Part shown: positions 12,219 to 22,354 of the stretch, in pieces
Layout of the letters: each line of letters starts with the position of its first letter
How positions within the stretch are numbered: the stretch's first letter is position 1
From: Gloeophyllum trabeum ATCC 11539
Taxonomy: Eukaryota; Basidiomycota; Agaricomycetes; Gloeophyllales; Gloeophyllaceae
DNA: 64,000 nt
Direction of reading: 5' to 3'
Assembly (NCBI RefSeq): GCF_000344685.1
Contig: NW_006920421.1
Coordinates: 451,858-515,857, forward strand
Notes under the pieces: model-generated
What the model was told of the DNA's origin: nothing
The model's database searches: none
Seen by the model: the letters and a program-made list of their open reading frames with translations, nothing else
Translations under genes and position numbers: made by a program

Positions 12219-13545
12219 ATGTCTTCGAAGGAATCCAATCCCTCATCCCACGCGGAAGTGGATACGTCGACCAAGTCGCCTCCCTTGTAAGTCTTCACTC
12301 TGCAACAGTTCTGTAGCCTTATGACGAATGAGCTTCAGCCTCTCCACCATCCGGTCTTTATCCAACCGTATCAAGCACTCTGGGCTATACACGATTTACT
12401 ATGTGACATTGCTAGCTTTGTCTGTCAACTTAATTATACTCGGACCTGGCAGAACTAGGCACTTTCCCAAGCCGGCATTCTACATTTTGTACCATATCGT
12501 CGCTTCGTGCACCGTATCTGAGGTGACTCTCAGAGTCTTAGTCGCAGACGAAGTAAGTGGAATCAATATTTACTGACATTGCTGAGCGACTGATGGACTG
12601 TTACTCTTGGAAGCGCTTCTGGACTGTCGCTTGGAACATGGCAGATCTCGCGTTAGGCATCCTTGTAGTGATGACATTCCCACTGTCTCTTTCCCTTCCA
12701 AGCGAATTTGTCACAGTTCACCTCACGGTTGCGGCAGCGTGCTTGCTGTTCATACGTATTGTGACGCACTTCCTGCGATTTGTCCTTGCAATGAGGAGGT
12801 GAGTGTGATATTGTCATTGTCGCATTCTAATAATAATCCTAATACCATCAGTTACGCTACACTATTGTCAACGATAGACGCAGAGCGGCCTGGAGACGGA
12901 TTCGCAGGAGGCATGTTGCAGCCGGATCTTGATGACTTCGACCTGAAGACGCTTCTCGCGGAGTTTGTCACAAACGTATCGCAGCACGTCAGCATTGCGA
13001 CGTATGTAGCTGGAACCTGTGCCGCTGCAGGATCGCTGTTTCTGACATGGCAGCAACGACATTGCCTCTTGCTCATGTTCGAGCTAGTGCTCCTAGGCGA
13101 ATGGGTTCTGAGGGCAAATGTCCCGCCTTCTGTGAGAATGGTTTCCTGGTATCACCCTGCGATATTTCATAAATTTCATTGCCAGGCATTTACGGTGTCA
13201 GACCTTGGGATATTTGACGTCGTTTTCATCATCTTCAACGGGGTCGCATTGATTCTGCTCGGCGTCCTGGGCCGCCGCCCTAGATTTGTGATAGGTGTCC
13301 TTACAGCCTCGGTCGTTTTGGCCAGGAGCATCATTCAATTGATCCGTGCTTTGTATGCACTCATGCGGTATGTGACGTCTTCCCAATGTTTTCCAATGCT
13401 ACTAATGTATGCACCTTCTCCATCTACATGCAGCTCCAATGCTTTGATACCAGCTGCCGGAGCTATTCGTCTTCCATTCCTGTCGTCGAGTCCGGTATCT
13501 CCTAGTGGTCCCTTCAATGAACGCGCTGGACCTATTGATGACTGA
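12219..13545 (+). CDS. membrane protein with two voltage-sensor-like units
   Basis: Not a family I can name. Six exons (12219-12286, 12339-12552, 12614-12798, 12852-13131, 13186-13367, 13434-13545) join in phase to 346 residues. There are two sets of four hydrophobic helices. In each, the second helix ends with an acid then Leu-Arg (SEVTLRVL; GEWVLRA). The third carries an Asp (MADLALGI; IFDVVFII). The fourth has Arg at about 7-residue spacing (RIVTHFLRFVLAMRR; LARSIIQLIRALYALMR). This acid/acid/Arg layout resembles S2-S3-S4 of voltage-sensor domains, here in tandem with no pore helix. The intron after 12552 could end at 12586 (34 bases, very short) instead of 12613. Likely an integral membrane protein; voltage sensing is inference. 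Confidence 0.65.
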
Positions 13546-14406
13546 AAGTGTGCCACATGGATGCGATCCTACCATAGACCCAGAGTAACAAGTAGCAAGG
13601 AGTATTTTGCGGTGATGTACATACACAGCTGCAGAGTGGCTCGCATAAATATGTCTTTCGTATAACATGGAAAGTGGCAACACGGATTCACACTCCCTTA
13701 CACGGTATCTACTTCAACTTTAACCTAAAGATAAAAGGAAAGCAGGATTCGATTACCTTCGTTCGCCCTGACAAAGGTGCTTCGAATGATAGTATGCCGT
13801 TCGAACTGAGTGGGTTCGAATTCTGCCCCGTCAGCAAGGTAATAAGTAGTCGAATTCGTAGTATGAAGGTGCAAGCGGGTGGGTACAGTCCTCTCAGCCT
13901 GTATTTATAAGCTGCACCGTTGTTCTACATGCGAGCTCGTGACGCAATCCCAGCGGTATCTGGTTGTAGACTGCAACTGTTGAACGTACAAGATTAGCAA
14001 TCGCTGTCCGAGTCGTGGCAGGTCAGGCCTGCTGGATCAGTCGGCAGGATCCATCCACATCCACGCGAATCTGCTCGAAGCTTGAACATTCAGCAAATGC
14101 CCTTCGACATATTATGTTTCTGCTATACGTGCTCCTCTTTGCATTCGAGCAAAATTTAGCCCAGATTACTGTATATTAGTGGGGGGCGTGTCTCCGGATG
14201 GAGACCTCGTCTCCGTCTGGAGAACCTGTCTCCATCGGCCCCCGCCAACTATCGTCCCACTCAAAGAATCGTCTCGTGCGCTTTCCGACGTGCCCGCAGT
14301 AGGCCTCATGCCCGCGCTCGAAAGTCGTGCAACTACGGGGTGTCCAGCGCCTTGTTCGTGACGATGCTCATGCGCTTGCCGGGCGCGCGCCGGGGCATGC
14401 GCCGGC
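13546..14406. other. intergenic with short GTCTCC/GGAGAC repeats
   Basis: No gene recognised. At about 14189-14236 the words GTCTCC and GGAGA recur several times in both orientations within 50 bases, forming short inverted repeats. This may be the remnant of a repeat element. Confidence 0.4.
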
Positions 14407-15600
14407 TCAGCGAATCCAGATCGGTGTCGTCTGTCTCATCCTAGTGGCCTCTCGGATCTTGTAGACAAGCCGTGCATGTTCTGGAGATACGTCGTTCGAC
14501 GTGGGGAAGTAAGAAGTGTACGTACGGGCCAAGTCCTTGTCTAGTTCGTCCCGTGGTTCGCTTTCTGCCATCCGCCAGCCTAGGTGCTCCCCCACACTCT
14601 CGCTGGGGACGTCGTGTATGCCGACCGAAGGTGCAGGCTGCAATTGAGAGAACTGTTGCAGCACAATCTGTCTAAAATATAACGGAATGAGGACTATTCT
14701 CGCTTCTCGCGCGAAGCGGGTGAAACCTGCCTTATCTCGTGAACATATCCGTCCCTCAGATTATAATCCTCCCGGTTGGTCCCCGGGACCTCGGGCCGGT
14801 ACCACGGGCCGAATCACTCGAAGTACGCGTTGTACGGCAACATGGGGTCGATGGTGTCTTCGATGGCGAGCGCGCAGGCGGTCTGGTAGCACCACGTCCG
14901 CACGACGTTCTTCGCGGTGTATCCGCCGCCACCAAGGAGCATCAGCGGGACGTTCTGCTTGCGGAGGAACTGCACGCAGGCGGCGTGCCCGTGCATGCTC
15001 AGGTTGAGTTCGCCGAGCTTGTCGCCGGCCAGGGAATCTGCGTCACATTGGAGTATCACTGCGGAGGGCCGGAAGACTTCGAGTATTTTGCTGATGATCT
15101 TAAATACGAGGTCAGTGTTGTCTAAAATACAAGATAGGTGCACATACAGGCTCCAAGAGACTCTTGTACGCTTCATCCGTGATTCCCTCACGCGGGGCAC
15201 GTTAACGGAATAGCCTTTACCCTTGCCAAACCCCGTGTCCCTGTAATCCCCCGTACCCGGGAAGAAGTCGCCGTGGTGGTAGTCGATGTCAATGTAGAGG
15301 ATGCGGGGGTATGTGCGAGCTCGAGGATGGCAAGGTTGATGTCGTTGATGTAGCAGAACCCGGACGCCTCGCGTTTCTTTGCGTGGTGCAGACCACCCGC
15401 CCAGTTGATGGCGATGTCGGCGGCGCCGGAAGAGATTGCGCGTGCAGCCGCTGGATAAAATGACATGAATGAGTACCCATGCTTACAAGATGTAGTACGC
15501 GGCCCACCTAATGAGCCTCCGGCGGCTATCGAGCAGAACTCGAATACATAAGCCCTCGAAAGCGGGGTTATCACCGTCTGCGCTCAGGACTGTGATAAGC
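14407..15600 (-). pseudogene. decayed class I histone deacetylase (Rpd3/HDAC1 type)
   Basis: Strong class I HDAC similarity with several disabling changes. Recognisable blocks in order are [81 protein letters not shown] and PYNAYFE, then a C-terminal tail with PSVGIHDVP. About 100 N-terminal residues are missing. The frame shifts near 15310 and again near 15195. About 22 residues between HHGD and FFPGTGD are deleted, removing part of the catalytic core. The usual Trp after YFE is TGA (about 14811-14813). QCGADS has become QCDADS. Introns near 15120-15165, 15450-15510 and 14665-14720 keep GT/AG ends, so this is a DNA-level copy and not a retro-copy. A functional paralogue elsewhere is expected. 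Confidence 0.85.
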
Positions 15601-16294
15601 ATGCGTGAGCGGCGTAAATTATACTTTCAAGCTACCTATCCTCACATCTGGTATACTTATAAGTTAAATCCTCAGCGGTCTCCGGTGTATCGCGTTGCAA
15701 GAAATTCACGCATTCGTCCGTGTGGAACCGAGTCATGTCTTCTGGGGTAGCGCGCTTGGCGCGCTGAGCTGTTTCACAATGTCATTCACATGGCGCTCTG
15801 AATGTTCTCCTACCAAGACATGCATTTTGTCAAGCATGTTGTATGCGCGAACCAAGTGATGCGTTATGAATATGCGGTGTGGTTTCATGCAGTGTCTGCC
15901 CTCCCCTTTCTGAGGTGCATCGTAAGTATATCCTCCCACTTCCGCTGACAGAATCCGAGGTGGTTAATGAGGATTCGGGAATGAGGAAGGCAAATGTCGT
16001 ACGGTCAAAATAATACGTAACTCGTCTCCGGTCTGGCAAAGACATGTTGCAGTAGAGGTTATGGTCTTGTCGAACATTGATTCTGAGACAGATTCTGATG
16101 CGGAGAGCAGACAAGAGGCGACAAAAATAGATCATGGGGTCACGTGATTAATTATTGGAGTCAGGTGCTTGTCGCGTAGAGGGAACGGTCGGCGAAGCAT
16201 GCACAATGTGTTCCTTCTTAACTCTTATACAGGCTATCCCCAGAGTGCATCGCTCAATAGAGCAGGCATGACTTTGCATCATTGCCGGCGGTAT
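15601..16294. other. intergenic, no gene recognised
   Basis: No convincing exon on either strand. Short open frames on the minus strand around 15733-16135 have neither recognisable protein character nor supporting splice sites. Confidence 0.4.
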
Positions 16295-17192
16295 CTACTG
16301 TACGAGAACCATACCGCGACGACGTGCCCACAACATTAATCTATGTGTCAGGCAAATGGTGAAGAGAGCAAGTATAATCCCTAATACAGCCTGTATAGCT
16401 CCTTCCCTTGTGCTACCGGCATCATCCGTAATCTGCTCGTAATTGAGGTCCTGTGGGTCGTCATCTTCAACCGCAGGTAACCACTCTTCATATTGCGCGA
16501 TCATCTCATTAATGGATTTCTGCAGACTCCAGTTGCCCAGATGCTCGCCATGTGCGCTCGCAGACCGACGTGATGCCAGCACAGGATCCAGGGCTTCATT
16601 TGACATTCTGATCAAGTTGTACAGCTCGTCGGGTAAAATCCCGTATCCCGCCGTGACTTGTTCTAACCACCGTCCTCTCCGAGGCGCGAAGACGTGCATC
16701 CCAAGTATTGACCCAGTCGGTGCGTTAGGTATGAATATATTGTATCCAGGCTGACAGGTCATGCGGGTGCGGACGTTCCAGGCGGGGGCGTACGGCAGGG
16801 CCTGCACCTTCGCTACCTCCCTTTTCAAGCAATTGAAGTCGGGCTGCCACATGGACATGACACGTCCAACGGCATCGACTACGATGTTGGGCTCGAAGAG
16901 CGTCATGACTGTGCCCTGGTACATCATGGACGAGATATCGAGGCCGAAGACGAATGTGTCGTAGGTCGGGGTGAACCAATGTGGATCTGGGGTGGCCCTC
17001 GTGCGATTCCATCAGCCGGGACATGGCGTCGGATCGGCTTTGAAGCGTAATGGCTGCCGCCCAGTCATAAAGGATGCTTAAGTGAGCACCTGATGTTGTC
17101 CTCTTGAGAGGCAGGGGGTGGGGGTGGAATGCACCCAGTCTAATTATCTCGTCAGCGGATTTCACTCGACGAGAAGACCTCTGAGCATACAT
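16295..17192 (-). pseudogene. unrecognised membrane-anchored protein gene with a broken frame
   Basis: Family not recognised. On the minus strand a good coding frame runs from about 16992 down to the stop at 16295. It contains PTYDTFVFGLDISSMMYQGT, and a C-terminal hydrophobic helix (AVLGIILALFTICLTHRLML) followed by Arg-rich residues, so the product would be tail- or C-anchored in a membrane. Upstream, protein-like sequence (YDWAAAITLQSRSDAMSRLM) is in another frame, and no GT/AG intron joins the two. They would join if one base were removed from the G run at 16989-16992. This is either a real frameshift (pseudogene) or a homopolymer sequencing error. The start is uncertain; an intron near 17060-17140 is possible. 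Confidence 0.5.
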
Positions 17193-17888
17193 TCAATTTG
17201 CGACCTTATTTGGGTAGGCCTAACAGCGGAGATCTTGCACCACAAGCTCACAGCTCGAACTCGTACAATGTCAATACGTCCGAGTCAGCCTGGGTATCGA
17301 TACCCGCAACTCTGTCGATATCAGGTGTGCCCTCTTTGCAGAGGCTCGCGTCACCTTCGTATTAGATTCCTCGTAAAGCGCATGGGCACGTACAATAAAT
17401 CCAAGCGGTGCGCCTTCTAGTTCCTCAGCAGATCTAATATTGAGCCTTTATGCACTCCCACAGCAGTGCGTACCCACGACCGTGAATCATGACGAAACGG
17501 GACGGGCTTGTTTACCCACCACGTATGTATCATACGTCCACGCACGGCGCTACAGACGTGGCATGCCACGTCCGCTCATCGATATCATCACAAGTGGGAT
17601 GACTTCATGATGAGTGTTTCGTCACCAACATAATTCCTAACGTGCAACTGACGTGTTACGGTGTGATGCAGATGTGAGAAGAAACAGGAGGCCTACCCCA
17701 TTTGCTGTGGCAACAGAGCCACCCCACCCCTCTACACCTTCCAGCCATTTGCAGATCGATAGGCCACCACTTTAAAAAGGTTGCATACATTCGGAGGTGC
17801 TAGGGACGTCGGAGGACTAAAGAGAAGTCCAGATTCCCCTCTCCGACATGGTCTAACTAAGAATCGAACTGCAAACAGCTGTCATGAT
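17193..17888. other. intergenic, no gene recognised
   Basis: Unique sequence before the inverted-repeat element. No coding exon or RNA gene seen. Confidence 0.45.
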
Positions 17889-17895
17889 AACAACC

Positions 17896-18327
17896 CACCC
17901 GGGTGTCGACAGAAACAAGCCTAACTAGGCTTGCGACTGTAGACGGAGTCGCGAGCCTAGTTAGGCTCGGAAACCTTATTTGCCCACCCTACGTTAATGC
18001 CCCATCTGTTTCCTACCCCACCTGTACTCTCTAACTTACGAGCCAGAGTCCCGTGTATCTAGTGTACGTAGCACTGCCCAGCGTGTATAATAAACGCCGC
18101 CCTCTGTCGCCCAACTCCCCGTCCTCGCTGTCTCTCCCGTCGACCGACCGCCATGCTGCCCGCTTCCAGGCCGACTCCGGTAGGGGTCTGGTAGACCCCA
18201 ACCCTAGGGCGCTGGCCACGTGTCGTACCAACACAGCGTCTCACCGACGCGGCGACCCGTGCTCGTCGTCGCCGACGATGAGCACGACTATGTTCCTCAT
18301 ATGTAGTCAAAAAATGTACAATAAATT
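17896..18327. repeat. outer left arm of the long inverted repeat
   Basis: This is the inverse of about 20985-21239 plus 21586-21770 with very few mismatches. It contains the TAGTGTACGTAGCACTGCCCA stretch into which the hAT-like element is inserted in the right arm. Confidence 0.85.
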
Positions 18328-18863
18328 CCCGCTACCGTAGGTAGTGGGTCTTGGACCCCCCGGCCGTTCGCAGGTTTCCTGCGATCGTTTCAAGATCTAC
18401 GCAATCTATTTGACACTATTTGGCTCTTAACCGTATATGGCGGACGGCAGGACCGGCACACGGCTTTGGACCAATCAAAGATGGGGTCCTCAAAGGACCC
18501 CGATCGTAGAACCACGTGGCATCTCTCTTTCCATCTTTAGCCAAGGTGGCGGATGCTGGAACAGACATGACCTAGCTCGGGGCGTTGGAGATGCGGTCTC
18601 CAGGTGAAAGCAGCATACTTTAATGTCAGCTGTTTTACATAAATGACTTGTATACTCAGAACCTGAGGGAGGAGTGAGTGGACATCTCTTCAAATCGTTG
18701 AGGTGAATGCTCAGTCGGAAATCATGGCTGGAACACAACTGCTTTCGCAAAATAAATATATTAGTATATGATGCTGCTCAGGATGTCAAGTTTTCAGCTT
18801 GCTACCAAATCTTATCTATGTCTACGGTAGCGGGCTCTGCCGCTCGCACGGCCCTACCGCCTT
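18328..18863. mobile_element. 536-bp insertion in the left arm
   Basis: The right arm reads straight through ATAAATTTCATTAAATAC, whereas the left arm is interrupted here by 536 bases, with ATT on both sides (18325-18327 and 18864-18866) as a possible 3-base duplication. The insert starts CCCGCTACCGTAGG and has CTACGGTAGCGGG (18822-18834), its inverse, 29 bases from the other end. A 3-base duplication would suit CACTA- or PIF-type elements, but the TIR is offset, so the class is open. Confidence 0.6.
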
Positions 18864-19015
18864 ATTTCATTAAATACAGTAAATTCGTAAGATTGTGTCA
18901 TGCATCTATGTTGTCCTTGGGACATTGCTATCGATCGTCGTCGTCGTCGTAAGCACCAAGCTCACAGCACCCACCCCTCCTATACAGCCCAGAAAAATGT
19001 GATAAGTGCATGAAG
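18864..19015. repeat. inner left arm of the long inverted repeat
   Basis: This is the inverse of about 20835-20985, including a CGTCGTCGTCGT run and the block ACAGCCCAGAAAAATGTGA. Identity fades at the inner edge, marking the end of the terminal repeat. Confidence 0.75.
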
Positions 19016-20834
19016 TACTGTTAGTGTATTCCTGCTTGCATATGAAGCCATTCGAACACATATAACATAATTATATATGCTACATGATTATGAGTGCTAA
19101 TCCTTACCTTTGCCTACGGGTACCTGCCACAGCCTACAGGACAGACACCAGGAGGGCTCTGACACATGGCAAGCACTGATGTAGCATCCCTCTGGTAGTG
19201 TCACACCGTTTATAAGACGTGAGGGTCGGTCTTGAGAACAATCCGGGCAAGCCTGATACACAGGAGCACCCTGCAAACGGGGAAGCCGATGTAAGCTGGC
19301 TGAGGAGGTATGAGCAAACGAAAGCAGAAGTGGGAAATGGAATGAGGACACTGAAAATAATAACCACGTAACAGGATCTGTAACGCATTTCCATGCGCTA
19401 CCAAACAAGGGGGTGAGCCGCACAATGGAAGGGGAAGGAGCGAATGTAGCAGCGGAAATGCGAGCAGACTAGCAGTAAACACTCACTATAGTCCATAGAC
19501 CTAGTTCCATAACATTCAGTCCGCTCCATGATATTCAACCGACGTGGAGGATCCCAGAGAGACCGGGCGGCATAAACAGGAGATACGTGGCTCGGTGTCC
19601 AAGATATACTCACCGAGCCGTGATCAGAAGGTAGGAACCCTGCAGTAGAGCCTCATAAAGGCATTATTGGAATGTTCATCATGCATCTGAGGCGTATAGA
19701 GTGCAGCGGACACGGTTACCTACCTGCAACCTCCGCCCGAGTTCCTGATCGTCACCACCTGCATCCACTAACGTTCAGAGATCTAGAATACATCCCGTAG
19801 ACCTAGAGACATGGATCAGGTATTTTCAGAAAGATATCCAAGCAAATCAGTCCAGTGGAGCAGTTGGCACGGGCGGACGAGAGCAGGTTCAGAGGTGTGA
19901 CCCAGTCGTGACGGCAAGGAGTGTTGGCATGAATTCGGACAGAATCCTAATGTGAACGGCACTGTGCGCTCGCTTTCCTTTGAGCTCTCTTCTACGTTCC
20001 TCTCGTGAACTGTGGTGTCTACGCTTGCTGCGCTTACTTTACACTGGTATTGCGACTGTTCTAAGTGTGAAACATCTCCATAAAAAGCTCTAAGACTGCT
20101 TGGAAGTGTATCGGGCAGGATGAAGGGCGGGGGTACATTTGCATTGCGGCTGCAACAATGATGCCCGACCTCTTCCTCTGCTTCTGTAAGTTGTCGGTCA
20201 TCCATTAAAGCCTTACTGCTTTAGTATTTTCTACGCGCCACCCGTAGGACACTTATTTTACAGTCTTTCTTGCATGCTATTGATTAGCATGTTCCCGTTG
20301 TCCTTGGTATTATCGTGCTAGCTTTCGTTGACCAACTCCCCCTGTCGATGGTCTTGCTATAGTATTTTCCCTCTTCACACCCTCACCCGATGCTACTACC
20401 GCTTGGGTTAGAGTTGGACAACCCTCCAAGACTTCACTACACCCTCGACCTCGGCCAGATATACGCTTCAACAGGCGCTCCATTCGTTCCAGATACGTAT
20501 GTCTATGCAATCTGTATACCTTGTCACCACCTTTCACTCATCTTCCATCTTTTATACCGTTCCTTTTATTCCCTATCTCGCTTCCTTTCTTGGATGGGCT
20601 ATACCTGTGCACCCAGCGTTCTAGGACTGTTGCCTAGCAATATCTTTATGCAGGACGGGTGGTGTACGACTACGTTACTGATATCATGTGAGTATTTGAC
20701 TTGGCCTGAGTTGCTACCGCTGCTAATGTTTATTTTTTTTCCATAACCAATGAAACATGGGTGAATATTCGCACATAAACACAGGGTAAGTGTGTATCGA
20801 CCGTCCTCTATGTGGCGCAACACATACTATTGAT
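19016..20834. other. interior of the inverted-repeat element, no gene recognised
   Basis: Open frames up to about 130 codons occur (for example minus strand 19816-20205), but none shows transposase motifs or any known domain. The stretch is best read as non-coding filler or heavily decayed coding sequence. Confidence 0.5.
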
Positions 20835-21239
20835 ACCTCACGCATTTGTCACATTTTTCTGGGCTGTATAGGAGGGGTGGGTGCTGTGAGCTTGGTGCTT
20901 ACGACGACGACGACGATCGATAGCAATGTCCCAAGGACAACATAGATGCATGACACAATCTTACGAATTTACTGTATTTAATGAAATTTATTGTACATTT
21001 TTTGACTACATATGAGGAACATAGTCGTGCTCATCGTCGGCGACGACGAGCACGGGTCGCCGCGTCGGTGAGACGCTGTGTTGGTACGACACGTGGCCAG
21101 CGCCCTAGGGTTGGGGTCTACCAGACCCCTACCGGAGTCGGCCTGGAAGCGGGCAGCATGGCGGTCGGTCGACGGGAGAGACAGCGAGGACGGGGAGTTG
21201 GGCGACAGAGGGCGGCGTTTATTATACACGCTGGGCAGT

Positions 21240-21585
21240 AGGACCCCCGATAATTGGTATAAATGCCTGATCAGGTTCCGGACAAATTCTGGGACTTTAG
21301 AGCCCTCAATGGCTGATTTTTTACAGACAAATCGGCCGATTCTGGAGAACAGGCCTGATTTTTTTCCGGACATTTTGGTCAGACTTGGCCATTTCGACGC
21401 CATATTTACCCCGGCACCTGCCGGTGAAGCTAAATTTAGACGTACCCACGCCACAGTTGCCTTTTCGCTGTGATGCCTGTTTTTTTCCGGACAAAAGGTC
21501 CAAAATCGGCGATTTTCTTCCGGACAAAATGGGTCTACTTATGGGTCCTCGGGATCAGGCATTTATACTGATTATCGGGGGTCCT
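21240..21585. mobile_element. hAT-like MITE (346 bp) nested in the right arm
   Basis: The ends are AGGACCCCCGATAAT at 21240 and its exact inverse at 21585. The inverted match continues through GTATAAATGCCTGATC, about 31 bases with two mismatches. An 8-base duplication TGGGCAGT flanks it (21232-21239 and 21586-21593), and the empty site is preserved in the left arm of the larger element. An 8-base duplication is the hallmark of hAT transposons. No coding capacity. Confidence 0.85.
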
Positions 21586-21777
21586 TGGGCAGTGCTACGT
21601 ACACTAGATACACGGGACTCTGGCTCGTAAGTTAGAGAGTACAGGTGGGGTAGGAAACAGATGGGGCATTAGCGTGGGGTGGGCAAATAAGGTTTCCGAG
21701 CCTAACTAGGCTCGCGACTCCGTCTACAGTCGCAAGCCTAGTTAGGCTTGTTTCTGTCGACACCCGGGTGAACAACC

Positions 21778-22354
21778 GAGAAGAACCAACACATAGCTGT
21801 TTATTCTTTGATTACATAAATAAGACACAATGGACCCCGACTGACGACGATCTAATGTACTGACTAATACGCTACAATTGTCAAGACCGGGAACCGAGAT
21901 GAACGAGACTATACAATCATATAGATACGAGCGCAGTCATGAGGGGACAGGAAATAAAGCAACGGCAATAATAAAGAAGAGGTCGTGAGGGAACGTGGCC
22001 ACGGGGACGCGACAAGATGCTCGTCAACGAGCAGCAGCGGTGGTAAGGTAAGATAAACAAATCGCTTGAAGCGTCCCGTTTGATATGTATTGTAGAGCAG
22101 AGAAGACCAAGAAGCAAACAACCCGAAAGCAAGAGCAGTCCATCAACAGCGATGTGGAAATTGCGAGAGATCGAAGACGTGCGAGTTTGCGATGCGGAGC
22201 GTATGTACAAATATGGACCGTAGGCCAGGAGATTAGGAGGCGGCGGCGAGAGGAAGGACTGAAGCGTAGCGGCTCAGTCGGCGAGCAACGACGACGATGC
22301 AACATGGACGTACCAAATACAAACAAAGGCATGAGCCTGATGCATCGGCACAGA
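21778..22354. other. 3' region of the Crz1-like gene
   Basis: AT-rich sequence downstream of the zinc-finger gene on the minus strand, ending at the inverted-repeat element. No separate gene seen. Confidence 0.5.

Larger units (their letters stand above)
17896..21770. mobile_element. 3.9 kb long-terminal-inverted-repeat DNA element, palindromic ends
   Basis: Both termini are the perfect palindrome CACCCGGGTG (17896-17905 and 21761-21770), flanked by a 7-base direct repeat AACAACC (17889-17895 and 21771-21777) that looks like a target-site duplication. From the ends inward the two arms are near-identical inverted copies for about 430 bases, then for about 150 more after an insertion in the left arm. 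Just inside each end is a large hairpin (left copy 17917-17968) built from GCCTAACTAGGC-type palindromes. The interior (about 19015-20835) has no recognisable transposase, so the element appears non-autonomous. A 7-base duplication does not identify the superfamily on its own; P-like or Dada-like are only guesses. Confidence 0.82.

Noticed and set aside
18900..18955. CGTCGTCGTCGT run as a CRISPR-like or microsatellite locus
   Set aside because: It is a short triplet run shared by both arms of the inverted-repeat element; there are no spacers and the organism is a fungus.
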